Shown in pieces: positions 23,832 through 35,834 of a stretch of DNA of 64,000 nt. The notes beneath the pieces were generated by a model. It did not search any database. It had not been told where the DNA came from and saw only the letters and a list, made by a program, of their open reading frames with translations. Position numbers and translations under genes: made by a program. How positions within the stretch are numbered: position 1 is the stretch's first letter; every line of letters begins with the position of its first letter. The stretch is from Rutidosis leptorrhynchoides (lineage: Eukaryota > Streptophyta > Magnoliopsida > Asterales > Asteraceae). The stretch is taken from the NCBI RefSeq assembly GCF_046630445.1, contig NC_092342.1, positions 81,270,001-81,334,000 on the forward strand. Direction: 5' to 3'.

Positions 23832-23951
23832 TGATAGGTCAGATCATGTTGAGATTAAGAGAAATGATAAGATAGAATAAGATTCGGTATGTAGGAAGGA
23901 GACTCGGTATGAGAGAGAATCGGTAAAATTACATTCCACAGCTTCTAGAAC
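23832..23951 (-). mobile_element. Element C 5' LTR, proximal half
   Basis: It matches the first half of 10066-10306 up to the G2 insertion point. The last five bases AGAAC (23947-23951) are the target of G2. The other half is 31781-31901. Confidence 0.92.
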
Positions 23952-25173
23952 TGATGATGCAGCGTGGGGATACGGAATACTATTATATTTTAATACGAAA
24001 TCGATACAAATTACACAAGTTTTAATTATTTATTTACAGATGGGATATACCTAAACCTTGCTACAACACTATAGGCAGTGTACCTAATCGTAGAGTAGTA
24101 TAGTTTTTAGTAAGTCCAGTTCGTTCCACAGGGAGACGACTAATTTTACACTATATTTTTAAACAATTATATTTGTACAAAATATATTATACATAGTAAT
24201 AATATATAAAAGGGGGTTTACCATTTAATGACCGGTTTGTCGATTTTATATTTTAAGCGAAGCGTAAAGTAAATGACGATATTTAACTCACGATAAAATA
24301 AATAACAATAATTAAAATGACAATAAATAAAAGTACGAGGAAATATAAAATAAAATATATTATGCTTATTTAAACTTCCGTAATCATGATGTTTGACTTT
24401 TTTATTTAATTTATTACCCTGAGTTAATTGTCCTTTGTCCTGGATAATTCGATAAGTCCATCTGGTTTTGTCCATAATAGTCCATCGGTCATAATTATAA
24501 AGTGCGAGGGTCTTCGCCAAATTAACCTTATACCCGAAGTCAAATATTCCAACTAATTGGGGATTCAAACTGTAACAAGGTCTTAAAACTTTGTTTAGTG
24601 ATTACACCAGGTTATCGACTGTGTGTAATCCAAGGTCTTAATACTTTATTAACAATTACACCAATTACCCTTGAATGTAATCCACCCCTGTTTTAACGAG
24701 TCCATTAACTAATAATCCATCCCCGTGTCCGATCAAATGAACAATCATTAGTACTTATAAATATCCCGCCCATCGTATCCGATTAAGCGTATGTGGTTAT
24801 ATATAGATACGTCAAATTGTAACCTTTATATTAAATTAACGAGGTATCGTTAATTTAATATAAAGCCCATTAATAGCCCATAGTCCAATTTCTACAAGTG
24901 TCGGTCTTTTATTCAAACCCCAATTATGGTACAAAGCCCAATTACCCAATCTTAATATTTAGCCTAACATCATGATTACTTCGATTTAAATAAGCATAAT
25001 AATAACGTAGTTACGAGACATTAATTTAAAAAGGAGAACATAACTTACATTGATTATTTATCGCGTAGTGTTACACGGACAGAATTTCGACTTTAAAACC
25101 CGTAAAATAACCTTTACATTACCCAAACTAACTAATATAAAACTAAACTAATTTATATTATATATATAAATAT

Positions 25174-25260
<87 letters not shown>

Positions 25261-25860
25261 CAGAGATAGAGAGTTTGATATGGTGCAAAGAACTCGGCAG
25301 ATTTTGTGGCCTTTTATAGGCAGATTCTGAAATGACTGCTCCACTATCGCGAAGCAATTGTGCCTCCCAGCTCCGAGATCATGAAGGCACGCCTTCCAGC
25401 TCACCAACTTTTGGCCATTTGCTTGTCGACGTTATATTATATAATATAATATATATATATATATAATTTTATATAATTATTTATATATTATATTATATTC
25501 TTGTGCATAGTTGACTTGTAATTTTTGGTCCGTTGCGTCGCGTGCTGAAAGTTGGTTCATGTCTTGGTTCCGGATTTTCGAATGCCTTTTCGTACGATTT
25601 AATATCTTGTACTTTGCGTTCCGCAACTTGTACTCTTGTCATTTTTAGACGTTTCTTATCAATAAATTGAACCACTTGGATTGCATCTTGTACATTTGAG
25701 CTTTTTGGTCATTTGCGTCTTCAAATCTTCGTTTTCGCCTTTTGTCTTTGCACTTATTTATTTAAACGAATATTACTTGAAAATTGAACAATTGCAACTG
25801 AAAATATTACATATTGGAAGGATATTGCGCCTAAATATATGTTCATTTGGAGCACTATCA
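23952..25860 (-). mobile_element. G2 3' LTR
   Basis: It aligns along its length with 29842-31775 with scattered substitutions (for example 23970-23980) and a shorter second (TA)n tract near 25450. A TATA box (TATAAAA, minus strand) lies at 25312-25318. Confidence 0.92.
25182..25258. repeat. (AT)n microsatellite in G2 3' LTR
   Basis: Pure AT repeat with a counterpart at 31062-31136 in the 5' LTR. Confidence 0.95.
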
Positions 25861-27689
25861 AATATCTCCACACTTGAACGTTGCTTGTCCTCAAGCAATA
25901 CAGAACTTGAAATTAAATCACATGAATCACTTCTTTATTCTTCACACTTTATACATTAGTGATTTTGATACGGCGGTATAAACAATGATAGTAACATTGT
26001 GGTTTACAGTCCCACGTGACTATGAAAATTTAGATCCTTTAGGAAATTGGATCTTTATGAAAATATTTGATCTTTTGAAAATTTATTCTAGCTTTTACCC
26101 TAGATAAGTTTTCTGATTTGACCCACCATCGGTGTTGCAAAATATATTTGTGGATCAATATTTTGGCTAAAAACTTTTAGGTTCGTGTAATCCACTGCTA
26201 TCCCTGTATCGGAAAGCAAACGTCCAGTTTACTTGTCCCGTATATTACCTTTCGGCAAACTACCATTCAGTTGTAAAGGAAAGCGATGAACAAGCAACTG
26301 TTAAGGCAATGTCAAATGACATGCATTTGATTATGGTCCAAAAACGTGTCGGATGATATTACTATCCTTTGTAGGAGCAATAGTAAAGATCATCCTATGA
26401 TTTTTCGATCTGGCACAAGGTCCTGTCTCCGACCATGCTATGTAACCACCGTTCTTACGGTTGACACCCGATTTGGTTTAGGTGACCTAATGAATTCTGA
26501 TGAATTCTCGAGATTTTACGTTCAATGGTAATGAACGCATTGAAAATGGGTTTTCAGAAAACAAATCGGTTTGTTTATAGATCAAAATATTTTCTCATTC
26601 AAGCTCGAGTTTAGATTTTATCGAATTCCATGAGTTTGTAATTCTCAATCTTTAAGGTCAATCTTAAGGATTGAGTAATATCAGGCTTAAAAGCTGATTT
26701 TTAATCTTTAAGGAGATTATCCTTTCCGGGGGTCTGATTCATTAGTCTTATCAAGCTAATTTGCACGACGCCCTCCCCATTTTACGAGACAGATCCTCTC
26801 ATGGTTAGGATAAGTCTGACCACTTGGCGACCCTGTTTGATGCTGAGGTCCGTTTATTTCCTGCTGATTTTAGAGATGACTTTTCTAAATTTTTCGTCAA
26901 CCTACAGCTGGTCTGGATGACAACTTCCTGACCTAAATCAAGAAGCGCGTATCTTTTTCTGGAAGACTTTACTTCCTTTTAATGATGGAATTGATTCATC
27001 GTGTAGATCCATCTTTTCTTTTATCTTTATTATAATATTGCGGGTAAAACAGTTAATTTAGTCCAAAACAAAAGCACCTCCAATAACTTTACAGAAACAT
27101 GTGATAGATAGTTTTTTAATTGAATAACTTGGTACATTCTCCCCACACTTAGTTTCTTTCTTTGCCTTTTTATTCTCCTTTATTCCATTTTAAATGAATT
27201 CAAGTGTTTTAGGGTGTTTCTCAATTTATGTCCTTTCCAAGGTAACAATAATTTCGGTATTATCACCTAGTTTTATCGTTCATAAATATGTATAAACATG
27301 ATTTTGAGTTCATTTAGTTAAAAAATTTTCAAATTTTCACAAAATTTGGCAATTAAACCATGTAAACCTGAGAGAATTTATAACCCTTCCCCACACTTGA
27401 GATCATGCAATGCCCTCATTTGCATGAAATCATACTATAATTATAAATTCATGAGGGTGATTAGTGTAGAAAAGTGATTAAAAATACCCAGTTTGTAATT
27501 ACAAAGCTCGTCGAATGATAGATGGTGCACCTCGTTGTTCATTCCTTCTTGTTTTATCACACATGTTTTTCTTCACAGACGGTTGTTTTTCTGAACTTTT
27601 TGCTAATATTTGAAAATGCGTCTTCTACCCTTACTCATTATGCATGTTTATTAACGAGTTATTCACTAACCCGAACCCCTAATTTATCG
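25861..27689 (-). other. G2 3' non-coding internal region
   Basis: No gene is visible. Large blocks match the G1 region 33518-35834 on the opposite strand, for example 26350-26400 with 35250-35320 and 27360-27425 with 34235-34305. The end next to the LTR reads AAGTGTGGAGATATT on the minus strand and would be the polypurine region. Confidence 0.75.
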
Positions 27690-28835
27690 TTAAGTGGGGT
27701 TAGACTTCCCCACACTTAGCTGACGACATGTGAAGTCGGTAGAATAAGTTCTACGAATTAGAATAGTGAGCCAGTTATTTACATCTCGGGTGGTGTATAA
27801 TATATCAATGGGTTTAAAGTTTAGACTCACCCGATCATCACTACTTAATTCTTTTTTAAGTGTAGCTTTTATTAAATGGATATGTCTCTTTTCTGGTTCT
27901 TGGTCAAATGGATCGATATACACCGACATACATACTATAGGGTGGACAATTCCTAACATTTCCTTCCGTTCATTCTTGGGATCAAAGGTTTCACCTCTAT
28001 TACCCAATTGGGTGAAATTCGAGGTGTCATTATCTATTACAGCTCGTAGTTCATCTTCGGTAGATGACTCGTCTATTGAGAATATTGGGTTGGAAGGTTG
28101 TGGAATGGTGAATTTCGGGATCGAAGTAGATTCTTCTTCATTAACGGTACTTATCGGTCCCACCACTTTGGTCTCGGGGGTAAAATTTTCAACGTTATCG
28201 TTTTCCCAAGAGTACCAATTTGTCACCCTTACTTCTTCTTCATCCATTGATGGATCAATTATTTCGTCGGTAGAGGCTAATGTGTCGATATGTTGCGAAA
28301 TTGGTAAAGCTGAATAAAAAGTATCATCGGGATAGTTGGTGATTTCGGAGCTCTCGAATTCATCAAAATTCGATGATATGAGATTTTCTTGTACAATACT
28401 CCTCAGATCAACAGGTGTGTAATCTGATAGAGTTTCCACTTGCCGATTTACAAACTCTCTCATTTGTTCATTTTGAGCATCAAGTTTTTCGAGTTTGATT
28501 TTCATATAATCTAAAGAATTTTCAGACACATAATTTTCCTCGTCTTCTGGTTGTTGAGTTTGGATATATTCTTGGGAATAGTCCCAATTAGAATTGTATT
28601 CTTCATAATCATTCCATTTAGGTTCTATGGGTGCATAATTTTTCATAGGAATGTAATAGTAACATTCCCATGTTGAGTGATAATCTCCATAGATTTCACA
28701 ACCAGTTATTGTTTCGTCATTCGTGATCCAAGATTGACCGAACAAATTTTCATCAACACTCGTTTGAGAGTATTGATTTAATTGATTTTGGAGTTCAAAA
28801 GGAGTTTCCAAGGCCTTGTTTTCAAAATTTTTCAT
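27690..28835 (-). CDS. G2 sole protein, 381 residues, gag-position, with degenerate zinc knuckle
   Basis: This intact frame is the only gene of G2. It starts about 1.0 kb after the primer site, where gag is expected. Near residues 45-60 it has CEIYGDYHSTWEC, the same spacing as the knuckle CEQCGGPHLMKNC of G1 gag but with Tyr in place of the second Cys. The middle is strongly acidic with a possible coiled coil (residues 110-140, KLEKLDAQNEQMREFVNRQVE). The C-terminal 100 residues look globular (HPIVCMSVYIDPFDQEPEKRHIHLIK, RVSLNFKPIDILY). No capsid core, protease or polymerase is found. I infer that it derives from gag or from a region next to it. Its present function is unknown. Confidence 0.65.
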   Translation of the reverse strand: MKNFENKALETPFELQNQLNQYSQTSVDENLFGQSWITNDETITGCEIYGDYHSTWECYYYIPMKNYAPIEPKWNDYEEYNSNWDYSQEYIQTQQPEDEENYVSENSLDYMKIKLEKLDAQNEQMREFVNRQVETLSDYTPVDLRSIVQENLISSNFDEFESSEITNYPDDTFYSALPISQHIDTLASTDEIIDPSMDEEEVRVTNWYSWENDNVENFTPETKVVGPISTVNEEESTSIPKFTIPQPSNPIFSIDESSTEDELRAVIDNDTSNFTQLGNRGETFDPKNERKEMLGIVHPIVCMSVYIDPFDQEPEKRHIHLIKATLKKELSSDDRVSLNFKPIDILYTTRDVNNWLTILIRRTYSTDFTCRQLSVGKSNPT

Positions 28836-29643
28836 TTTATTGCGATGGCCAAATTTTAGCTACAATGTGGTGCATTCACTAATTATCCTATTAGTTATAA
28901 AAAGATAAAAAAATATTTAAAGTTATCAAATTAATAGACTTTTCTGCTTTTGCTCACGTTTCGAATAGCCAAAAGATGTAGCATGGAGCCAGAACCCTTT
29001 AAATCGGAAGCTCACAACTCAGCCACTAACAAATCCAACTATTACTACGAAGCAGAAAATTTGGATGTCTATCAATTTAACCGCTTAAAATAATTTTTTG
29101 TTTTGAATTATTAGAGAAGAAGTAGAGAAAATTTCTAAGTCCTAAAAAATAACTAGAGCGTCGAAAAACAAGGAGTCGAAAAATAAAAATAGAGTAGCGC
29201 GTCGAAACTTAAAAGGAACTAAAATTTATAAACAGCGTCGCAAAACTCTAAAGCACCTAAATCTTAGTCTAAAGAAAAAACACTTAAGGGATTTTACGGC
29301 AAAGCCTAAAAATATAAAAATAAAAATTACTACGGCAAAATACTAAACTTAAAACTAATTACGAGCGAAAAATATACAATTTACGATTAAACGATAAAAC
29401 TACAAATTATAACTAAAACTGATAAAAATACAAAAAAGTTTTAAAAATATTATTTTTATATTATATTTTATAAAAATATTAATCTATATATTTAATAATA
29501 ATAAATAAGCTTAATATTAAAAATAAATTATATATTAAAACTAGATATAAATATATAATTAATTCAAAACCCTAATTAGGTTATAATAATAATAATTAAT
29601 AAAAATAAAACCTAATTTCGTAATTAATGTATCTGTCAGAGGG

Positions 29644-29661
29644 GCTACGCGATCGCGTAGC
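29644..29661. repeat. 18-bp perfect palindrome in G2 leader
   Basis: GCTACGCGATCGCGTAGC is its own reverse complement. It has the same GCGATCGC core as the G1 LTR palindrome with different outer arms. Confidence 0.95.
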
Positions 29662-29676
29662 ATTCTTCCCCTTAAA

Positions 29677-29692
29677 CTCCGCGATCGCGGAG
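29677..29692. repeat. 16-bp perfect palindrome in G2 leader
   Basis: CTCCGCGATCGCGGAG lies 15 bases from the preceding palindrome and has yet another pair of arms around GCGATCGC. Confidence 0.95.
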
Positions 29693-29816
29693 ATATGCAG
29701 GCTCAGATTTTTTGCAGTTTCAAAATTCGTTTTTTTTTAATTTTATATTATTTTTCTAAAAATAATATAAAAATATATTTATACAAATATATATTAAAAA
29801 TATAGCGTTTCGCCGA

Positions 29817-29835
29817 TTCCCCGGCAGCGGCGCCA
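29817..29835 (-). promoter_or_regulatory. G2 primer binding site
   Basis: The minus strand reads TGGCGCCGCTGCCGGGGAA, 6 bases from the LTR end at 29842. This is the tRNA-Asp type site used by Athila-like gypsy elements (family knowledge). Confidence 0.85.
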
Positions 29836-31058
29836 AAAACTTGATGATGCAGCGTGGGGGTACGAAATACTATTATATTTTAATACGAAATCGATACAAA
29901 TTACACAAGTTTTAATTATTTATTTACAGATGGGATTTACCTAAACCTTGCAACAACACTATAGGTAGTGTACCTAATCGTAGAGTAGTCTAGTTTTTAA
30001 TAAGTCCGGTTCGTTCTACAGGAAGACGACTTATTTTACACTATATTTTTAAACAATTATATTTGTACAAAATATATTATACATAGTAATAATATATAAA
30101 AGGGGGTTTACCGTTTAATGACCGGTTTGTCGATTTTATATTTTAAGTGAAGCGTAAAGTGAATGACGATATTTAACTAACGATAAAATAAATAACAATA
30201 ATTAAAATGACAATAAATAAAAGTACGAGGAAATATAAAATAAAATATATTATGCTTATTTAAACTTCCGTAATCATGATGTTTGACTTTTTGATTTAAT
30301 TTATTACCCTGGGTTAATTGTCCTTTGTCCTGGATTATTCGATAAGTCCATCTGGTTTTGTCCATAATAGTCCATCGGTCATAATTACAAAGTGCGAGGG
30401 TCTTCGCCAAATTAACCTTATACCCGAAGTCAAATATTCTAACCAATTGGGGATTCGAACTGTAACAAGGTCTTAAAACTTTGTTTAATGATTACACCAG
30501 GTTATCGACTGTGTGTAATCCAAGGTCTTAATACTTTATTAACAATTACACCAATTACCCTTGAATGTAATCCACCCCTGTTTTAACGAGTCCATTAACT
30601 AATAATCCATCCACGTGTCCGATCAAATGAACAATCATTAGTACTTATAAATATCCCGCCCATCGTATCTGATTAAGCGTATGTGGTTATATATAGATAC
30701 GTCAAATTGTAACCTTTATATTAAATTAACGAGGTATCGTTAATTTAATATAAAGCCCATTAATAGCCCATAGTCCAATTTCCACAAGTGTCGGTCTTTT
30801 ATCCAAACCCCAATTATGGTACAAAGCCCAATTACCCAATCTTAATATTTAGGCTAACAACATGATTACTTCGATTTAAATAAGCATAATAATAACTTAG
30901 TTACGAGACATTAATTTAAAAAGGAGAACATAACTTACATTGATTATTTATCGCGTAGTGTTACACGGACAGAATTTCGACTTTAAAACTCGTAAAATAA
31001 CATTTACATTACCCAAACTAACTAATATAAAACTAAACTAATTTATATTATATATATA

Positions 31059-31061
<3 letters not shown>

Positions 31062-31136
<75 letters not shown>
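31062..31136. repeat. (AT)n microsatellite in G2 5' LTR
   Basis: Pure AT repeat. Confidence 0.95.
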
Positions 31137-31138
<2 letters not shown>

Positions 31139-31189
31139 CAGAGATAGAGAGTTTGATATGGTGCAAAGAACTCGGCAGATTTCGTGGCC

Positions 31190-31196
31190 TTTTATA
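31190..31196 (-). promoter_or_regulatory. TATA box of G2 5' LTR
   Basis: The minus strand reads CCTATAAAAGG. It is conserved at 25312-25318 in the 3' LTR. Confidence 0.7.
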
Positions 31197-31315
31197 GGCA
31201 GATTCTGAAATGACTGCTTCGCTATCGCGAAGCAATTGTGCCTCCCAGCTCCGAGATAGCGAAGGCACGCCTTCCAGCTCACCAACTTTTGGCCATTTTC
31301 TTGTCGACGTTATAT

Positions 31316-31321
<6 letters not shown>

Positions 31322-31380
<59 letters not shown>
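31322..31380. repeat. (TA)n microsatellite in G2 5' LTR, second tract
   Basis: A pure TA tract of about 60 bases. It is much shorter in the 3' LTR (25450-25464). Confidence 0.95.
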
Positions 31381-31385
<5 letters not shown>

Positions 31386-31780
31386 ATATAATTATTTATA
31401 TATTATATTATATTCTTGTGCATAGTTGACTTGTAATTTTTGGTCCGTTGCGTCGCGTGCTGAAAGTTGGTTCATGTCTCGGTTCCGGATTTTCGAACGC
31501 CTTTTCGTACGATTTAATATCTTGTACTTTGCGTTCCGCAACTTGTACTCTTGTCATTTTTAGACGTTTCTTATCAATAAATTGAACCACTTGGATTGTA
31601 TCTTGTACATTTGAGCTTTTTGGTCATTTGCGTCTTCAAATCTTCGTTTTCGCCTTTTGTCTTCGCACTTATTTATTTAAACGAATATTACTTGAAAATT
31701 GAACAATTGCAACTGAAAATTTTACATATTGGAAGGATATTAAGCCTAAATATATGTTCATTTGGAGCACTATCAAAAAC

Positions 31781-31901
31781 TCAGTTACAATCCAATGGCT
31801 ATCTAATTAGGACTACTTAGGTTCCTTATATAGCCCTCTTCTAAGGAACCTTCATTTAAGCTTAATTCACATTAACACTATACAACTTCGGGGTCCTAAC
31901 A
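31781..31901 (-). mobile_element. Element C 5' LTR, distal half
   Basis: It matches the second half of 10066-10306, including the TATA hairpin (31819-31851), and ends CCTAACA at 31901, followed by the target duplication AATGC. Confidence 0.92.
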
Positions 31902-31906
31902 AATGC

Positions 31907-32340
31907 GGTGGACCACACTTAATGAAAAATTGTCACATTGAACAAACTATGGAACAAGGAGAGAATGTTTCATACATGAACCAAAGGCCGGGAAATAATT
32001 ATCAAAATAATTATCAACCGCTAAGGCCAAACTTTAATTGAAATCAAAACATTCTTTACAATCCAAATGGGCCAAACAATAACTCGTATAACCAACAAGG
32101 TCCGAATAACCAACCAACTCAAAACAACACTTTCAATCGATAAAGACCTGGCTTGTATAAACCACCACAACAAATCGAAGAGAAAAAGCCAAATCTGGAA
32201 GAAATGATGGCAAAGCTAATGAAATCTCAACACAATTTATTACATCTCAAACCCAAACAAATGAGAGGTTTGATCAGTCATTAAGAACTCAACAAGCTTC
32301 CATTTTAAATCTAGAAAAATACGTAGGTACTCTTGCTAGC
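31907..32340 (+). pseudogene. gag: G1 gag, C-terminal part after element C
   Basis: The reading frame broken at 10065 resumes here with the rest of the zinc knuckle (GGPHLMKNC), so the knuckle CEQC...C is split by the copia insertion. An Asn/Gln/Pro-rich stretch follows, then KKPNLEEMMAKLM. In-frame stops occur at 32039-32041 (TGA) and near 32141 (TAA). A frameshift lies before the protease frame. Confidence 0.8.
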
Positions 32341-33517
32341 ATGATGAGTAAGAGAGAACAAAGAAAGCTACCGAGTAATACTGAAGTAAATCCTCGAAAT
32401 GAGAATGTTAATATGGTGTCAAGGAATTCTGAAAAACCAGCACCAGAAGATGAAAAAGTTTTAGATGTGAGTAACAATGAAGAAGTTACAACACCACCAC
32501 CACCACCCGAGTATATAAAGCCAGTGGTGGCACCATACAGACCACCCATCCCGTTTCCAAGAAAAGGAGTTGAGTATGAGCAAGTGATAGGTAATAAAGT
32601 ATGTGATGCCTTTGGAAAGAAGAAAAAGAATAAGAAAGTACAAGAAACAAAAACCGTAAAAGTAATCCCTATGAAGACAGTTCCACCAAAACCTCCACCC
32701 AGGTTGGGTGATCCGGGTGAATTTATTGTTCCTTGTCTACTTAGTGATTGTGTCATGTATGATGCACTAGCAGATTTAGGTGTGAGTGTGAGTGTTATGC
32801 CTCTTTCATTATATAAGAGATTAGGAGTAGGTGAGTTAAGTCCAACAAAAATGAGTGTTCGACTCTTTGATCAAACCATTAGGCACCCAGTTGGAATCAC
32901 TGACAACCTACCCGTTCAAGTGGGTAATTTAACCTTTTTAGTCGAATTTATTGTCATTGACATAGAAGAGGACTCAAACATTCCTCTAATTTTAGGTCAA
33001 CCATTCTTAGCATCCACCGGGGCGTTATTTGATGTAAGAGAGGGTAGAATGACACTTAGTGATGGTGAAAAATCTGTCACCTTTGTTAGTCGAAAGGCTA
33101 AATCTCCACCAACCAAAAATCGTTGAACCAACAAAAACGATTGGTAAGAACCATATTGTTTTACCAACTCCAACGGTAGTGCTTAACAATAATAAAACAC
33201 CTAAGAGTGAGGAAGATGAAGTAAAACCTAATGATGACCTGATAACAAAGAACACCGTTGTTGATACGAAATTAAATGACCCCGTTATTAACAGTTCAAT
33301 GAAGAAACTTATTAAACGGATTCGCGATGCTAGAACCAAGGGGAACTTTAAGTTGTGTAACCGGTTAGTATCCAGTCTATCACCTAAAGAAAAGGTGAAA
33401 CTAGTTGAATTTGTGGATATTACACAGGAATCCGACCAATGGCTTAAAGCAAAAGTCACAGATATGCAAGTTGATATGGTCCAAAAGAAATTGACAATGA
33501 AGTTAATCACAATTTAG
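32341..33517 (+). pseudogene. G1 aspartic protease and downstream tail
   Basis: The frame 32341-33126 has a proline-rich linker (TTPPPPPEYIKP), a lysine-rich patch (GKKKKNKK) and a retropepsin-like domain: GEFIVPCLL, then the active-site region YDALADLGVSVSVMPLSLY, then IPLILGQPFLAS near the end. This is the gag-linked protease layout of Athila-type elements, which would process gag. After a frameshift near 33110 the frame 33059-33517 continues with an acidic and basic tail (MKKLIKRIRDARTKGNFKLCNRL). RT, which normally follows, is absent. Confidence 0.85.
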
Positions 33518-35834
33518 ACACCAAAGCTACCTAAGTGTGGGGAGATTCAAATGTTCTAAAAAGAAAATGTTGTCTAGAGTTAGTTGTTATGTTCTCGTGT
33601 AGTTCCGAGAATAGAATCCGATTGGTCTTTTCCACTAGCAGACACTAAAGAACTAGTTTTCTCCCTCCATTCTGAATTTTTGTTTTATAGGTTTTATATG
33701 AAATTAATATGCTTTTTAAATTTAAGTTTTGTGTGAATTTAAAAACAAAATTTACTTTATTTCATTAAGTTTAAAATTTGATTTCTAAAATTTGTTGTGA
33801 GTTAAAGACTAGATCATAGAATCGAAATTGCTTTACCCAAAGATGGGGCGAAAAATTTTGTTATCATTATTTTTAATATTACTGATCTAAAGTATGCAAA
33901 AAAAAAATTAAAAAACCCGAAAATCTTTGTTTTTAAAACACTCGCTTTAAAACGACAAATTTTAATTATTCATTTAAATTGTTTTAATAAATAAAGGTTT
34001 TATATAAAAAAAATAAATATTATATATATGTTTGTAGTTTATCTTATGTACAAAACAGGATAAAACAGCACACTATCAAAGACTGACATTAAGTTCAGCA
34101 AAAGCTACTAATTTTAACGACAAGACGTAAAATATCAAATGTGATATAAAACAATATGTTTGCAAACTCGATATTTTTAATCATTTTTCTACACTAATCA
34201 CCCTCATGAATTTAAATTTTTACTGATTTCTTGCAAATGAGGGCATTGCAAGATCTCAAGTGTGGGGAAGGGTTATAAATTCTCTCGGGTTTACACTTAG
34301 TTTAATTGCCAAATTTTGTGAAAATTTGAAAAAATTTCAACTAAACGAATTCATAATCATGTTTATACATATTTATATGAACGATAAAACTAGGTTATAA
34401 TACCGAAATTATTGTTACCTCGGAGAGAATATAAATGGAGAAACAACCCAAAACGCTTGAATTCATTTAAAATTGAATAAAGGAGAATAAAAAGGCAAAG
34501 AAAAGAATAAATAAAAGCTAAGTGTGGGAAGAATTTACTAAGTTCTTCAAAACATATATCACATATTTGTACAAGATTATTGCAGGTACTTTTGCTTTGG
34601 ATTAAACTAATCAGTTTTACCCGATTTACTGTAATATATTTGAAAGAAAGATGGATCTACACGATGAATCAATTCCATCATTAAAAGGAAGTAAAGTCTT
34701 CCGAAAAAGACACGCGCTTCTTGATTTAGGTCAGGAAGTTGTCGTCCAGACCAGCTGTAGGTTGACGAAAAATCTAAAAAAGTCATCTCTAAAATCAACA
34801 GGAAATCCACGGACCTCAGCATCAAACAGGGTCGCCATGTGGTCAGACTTATCCTAACCATGAGAGGATCTGTCTCATAAAATGGGGAGGGCGCCATGCA
34901 AATTAGCTTGATAAGACTAATGAATCAGACCCCCAGAAAGGATAATCTCCTTAAAGATTAAAAATCAGCTTTTAAGCCTGATATTACTCAATCCTTGAGA
35001 TTGACTTTAAAAGATTGAGAATTACAAACTCATGGAATTCGATGATATCTAAACTCGAGCTTGAACGAGAAAATATTTTGATTAAATTACAAACCGATTT
35101 GTTTTCTGAAAACCCATTTTCAATGCGTTCATTACCATTGAACGTAAAATCCTAAGAATTCACCTGGAATTTATTAGGTCACCTGAACCAAATCGGGTGT
35201 CAACCATAAGAACGGTGGTTGCATAGCATGGTCAAAGACAGGACCTTGTGCCAGACCAAAAAACTATAGGGTGATCTTTACTATTGCTCCTACAAAGGAT
35301 AGTAATTGCATCCGACACGTTGTGGACCATGAACATCTGCATGTCATTAGACATTGCCTTAACAGTTGCTTGTTCATCTCTTTCCTTTACAACTGGACGG
35401 TAGTTTACCGAAAGGTAATATACGGAGCAAGTATACTGGACATGGTGCTTTCCTAATACAAGGTTAGCAAGTGGGTGACACAAAACCACAAGTTTTTGAG
35501 CTAAAATTTTGAAATCTGAAACCCACAAAATCCACAAAAACATTTTGCAAACACCGGTGATGGGTTATTCTGGAAAACTTATCTAGGGTAAAAGCTAGCA
35601 TGAATTTTCAAAAGATCAAATGTTTTCATAAAGATCCAATTTCCTTAAAGGATCTAAATTTTCATAGTCATGTGGGACTGTAAACCATATTGTTACTATC
35701 ATTGTTTATACCGCAGTATCAAAATCACTGATGTACAAAGTGTGAGAATAAAAAAAAGTGATTCGAGTGAAGTGTGATTTTATTTCAAGTTTTGTATTGC
35801 TTGAGGACAAGCAACGCTCAAGTGTGAGGATATT
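33518..35834 (+). other. G1 3' non-coding internal region
   Basis: No gene is visible. It matches the G2 3' region in blocks (see 25861-27689). The last bases before the 3' LTR, CAAGTGTGAGGATATT (35819-35834), are the likely polypurine region and match the G2 equivalent. Confidence 0.75.

Larger units (their letters stand above)
28836..29816 (-). other. G2 leader with two palindromes
   Basis: No gene is visible. Two perfect palindromes, 29644-29661 and 29677-29692, lie about 125 bases from the primer site. The part at 28920-29070 resembles the G1 leader near 8800-8945. Confidence 0.7.
23952..31775 (-). mobile_element. G2: non-autonomous gypsy element nested in the C 5' LTR
   Basis: The LTRs are 23952-25860 (3') and 29842-31775 (5'), with plus-strand ends TGATGATGCAGCG and GAGCACTATCA. 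The target duplication is AGAAC (23947-23951) against AAAAC (31776-31780), one mismatch. Its primer site is at 29817-29835. The internal region of about 4.0 kb has one 381-codon gene and a long 3' non-coding part similar to that of G1. Capsid core, protease, RT and integrase are absent. Total length is 7824 bases. Confidence 0.92.
29842..31775 (-). mobile_element. G2 5' LTR
   Basis: It has full-length similarity to 23952-25860. TATA box TATAAAA (minus strand) is at 31190-31196. A near-palindrome GCTTCGCTATCGCGAAGC lies at about 31215-31232, just upstream of the TATA box, the same relative place as the G1 palindrome. Two (TA)n tracts are at 31062-31136 and 31322-31380. Confidence 0.92.
10066..31901 (-). 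mobile_element. Element C: 14-kb Sirevirus-like Ty1/copia element with 241-bp LTRs, interrupted by G2
   Basis: The 3' LTR is 10066-10306. The 5' LTR is 23832-23951 plus 31781-31901, which sum to exactly 241 bases once G2 and its duplication are removed. The target duplication AATGC is at 10061-10065 and 31902-31906. A tRNA-Met primer site (23818-23829) and a polypurine tract (10307-10320) mark the ends of the internal region. The gene order is gag, protease, integrase, RT, RNase H (copia order), then a gap, then an env-position gene. Without G2 the element is about 14.0 kb, long for a copia element, and the LTRs are short. All genes are broken. Confidence 0.92.

Noticed and set aside
27766-28317. 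183-codon plus-strand frame
   Set aside because: It is the shadow of the intact 381-codon G2 gene on the other strand.
32289-32756. 155-codon minus-strand frame
   Set aside because: Antisense of the G1 protease. The glycine- and serine-rich text comes from proline and threonine codons on the coding strand.
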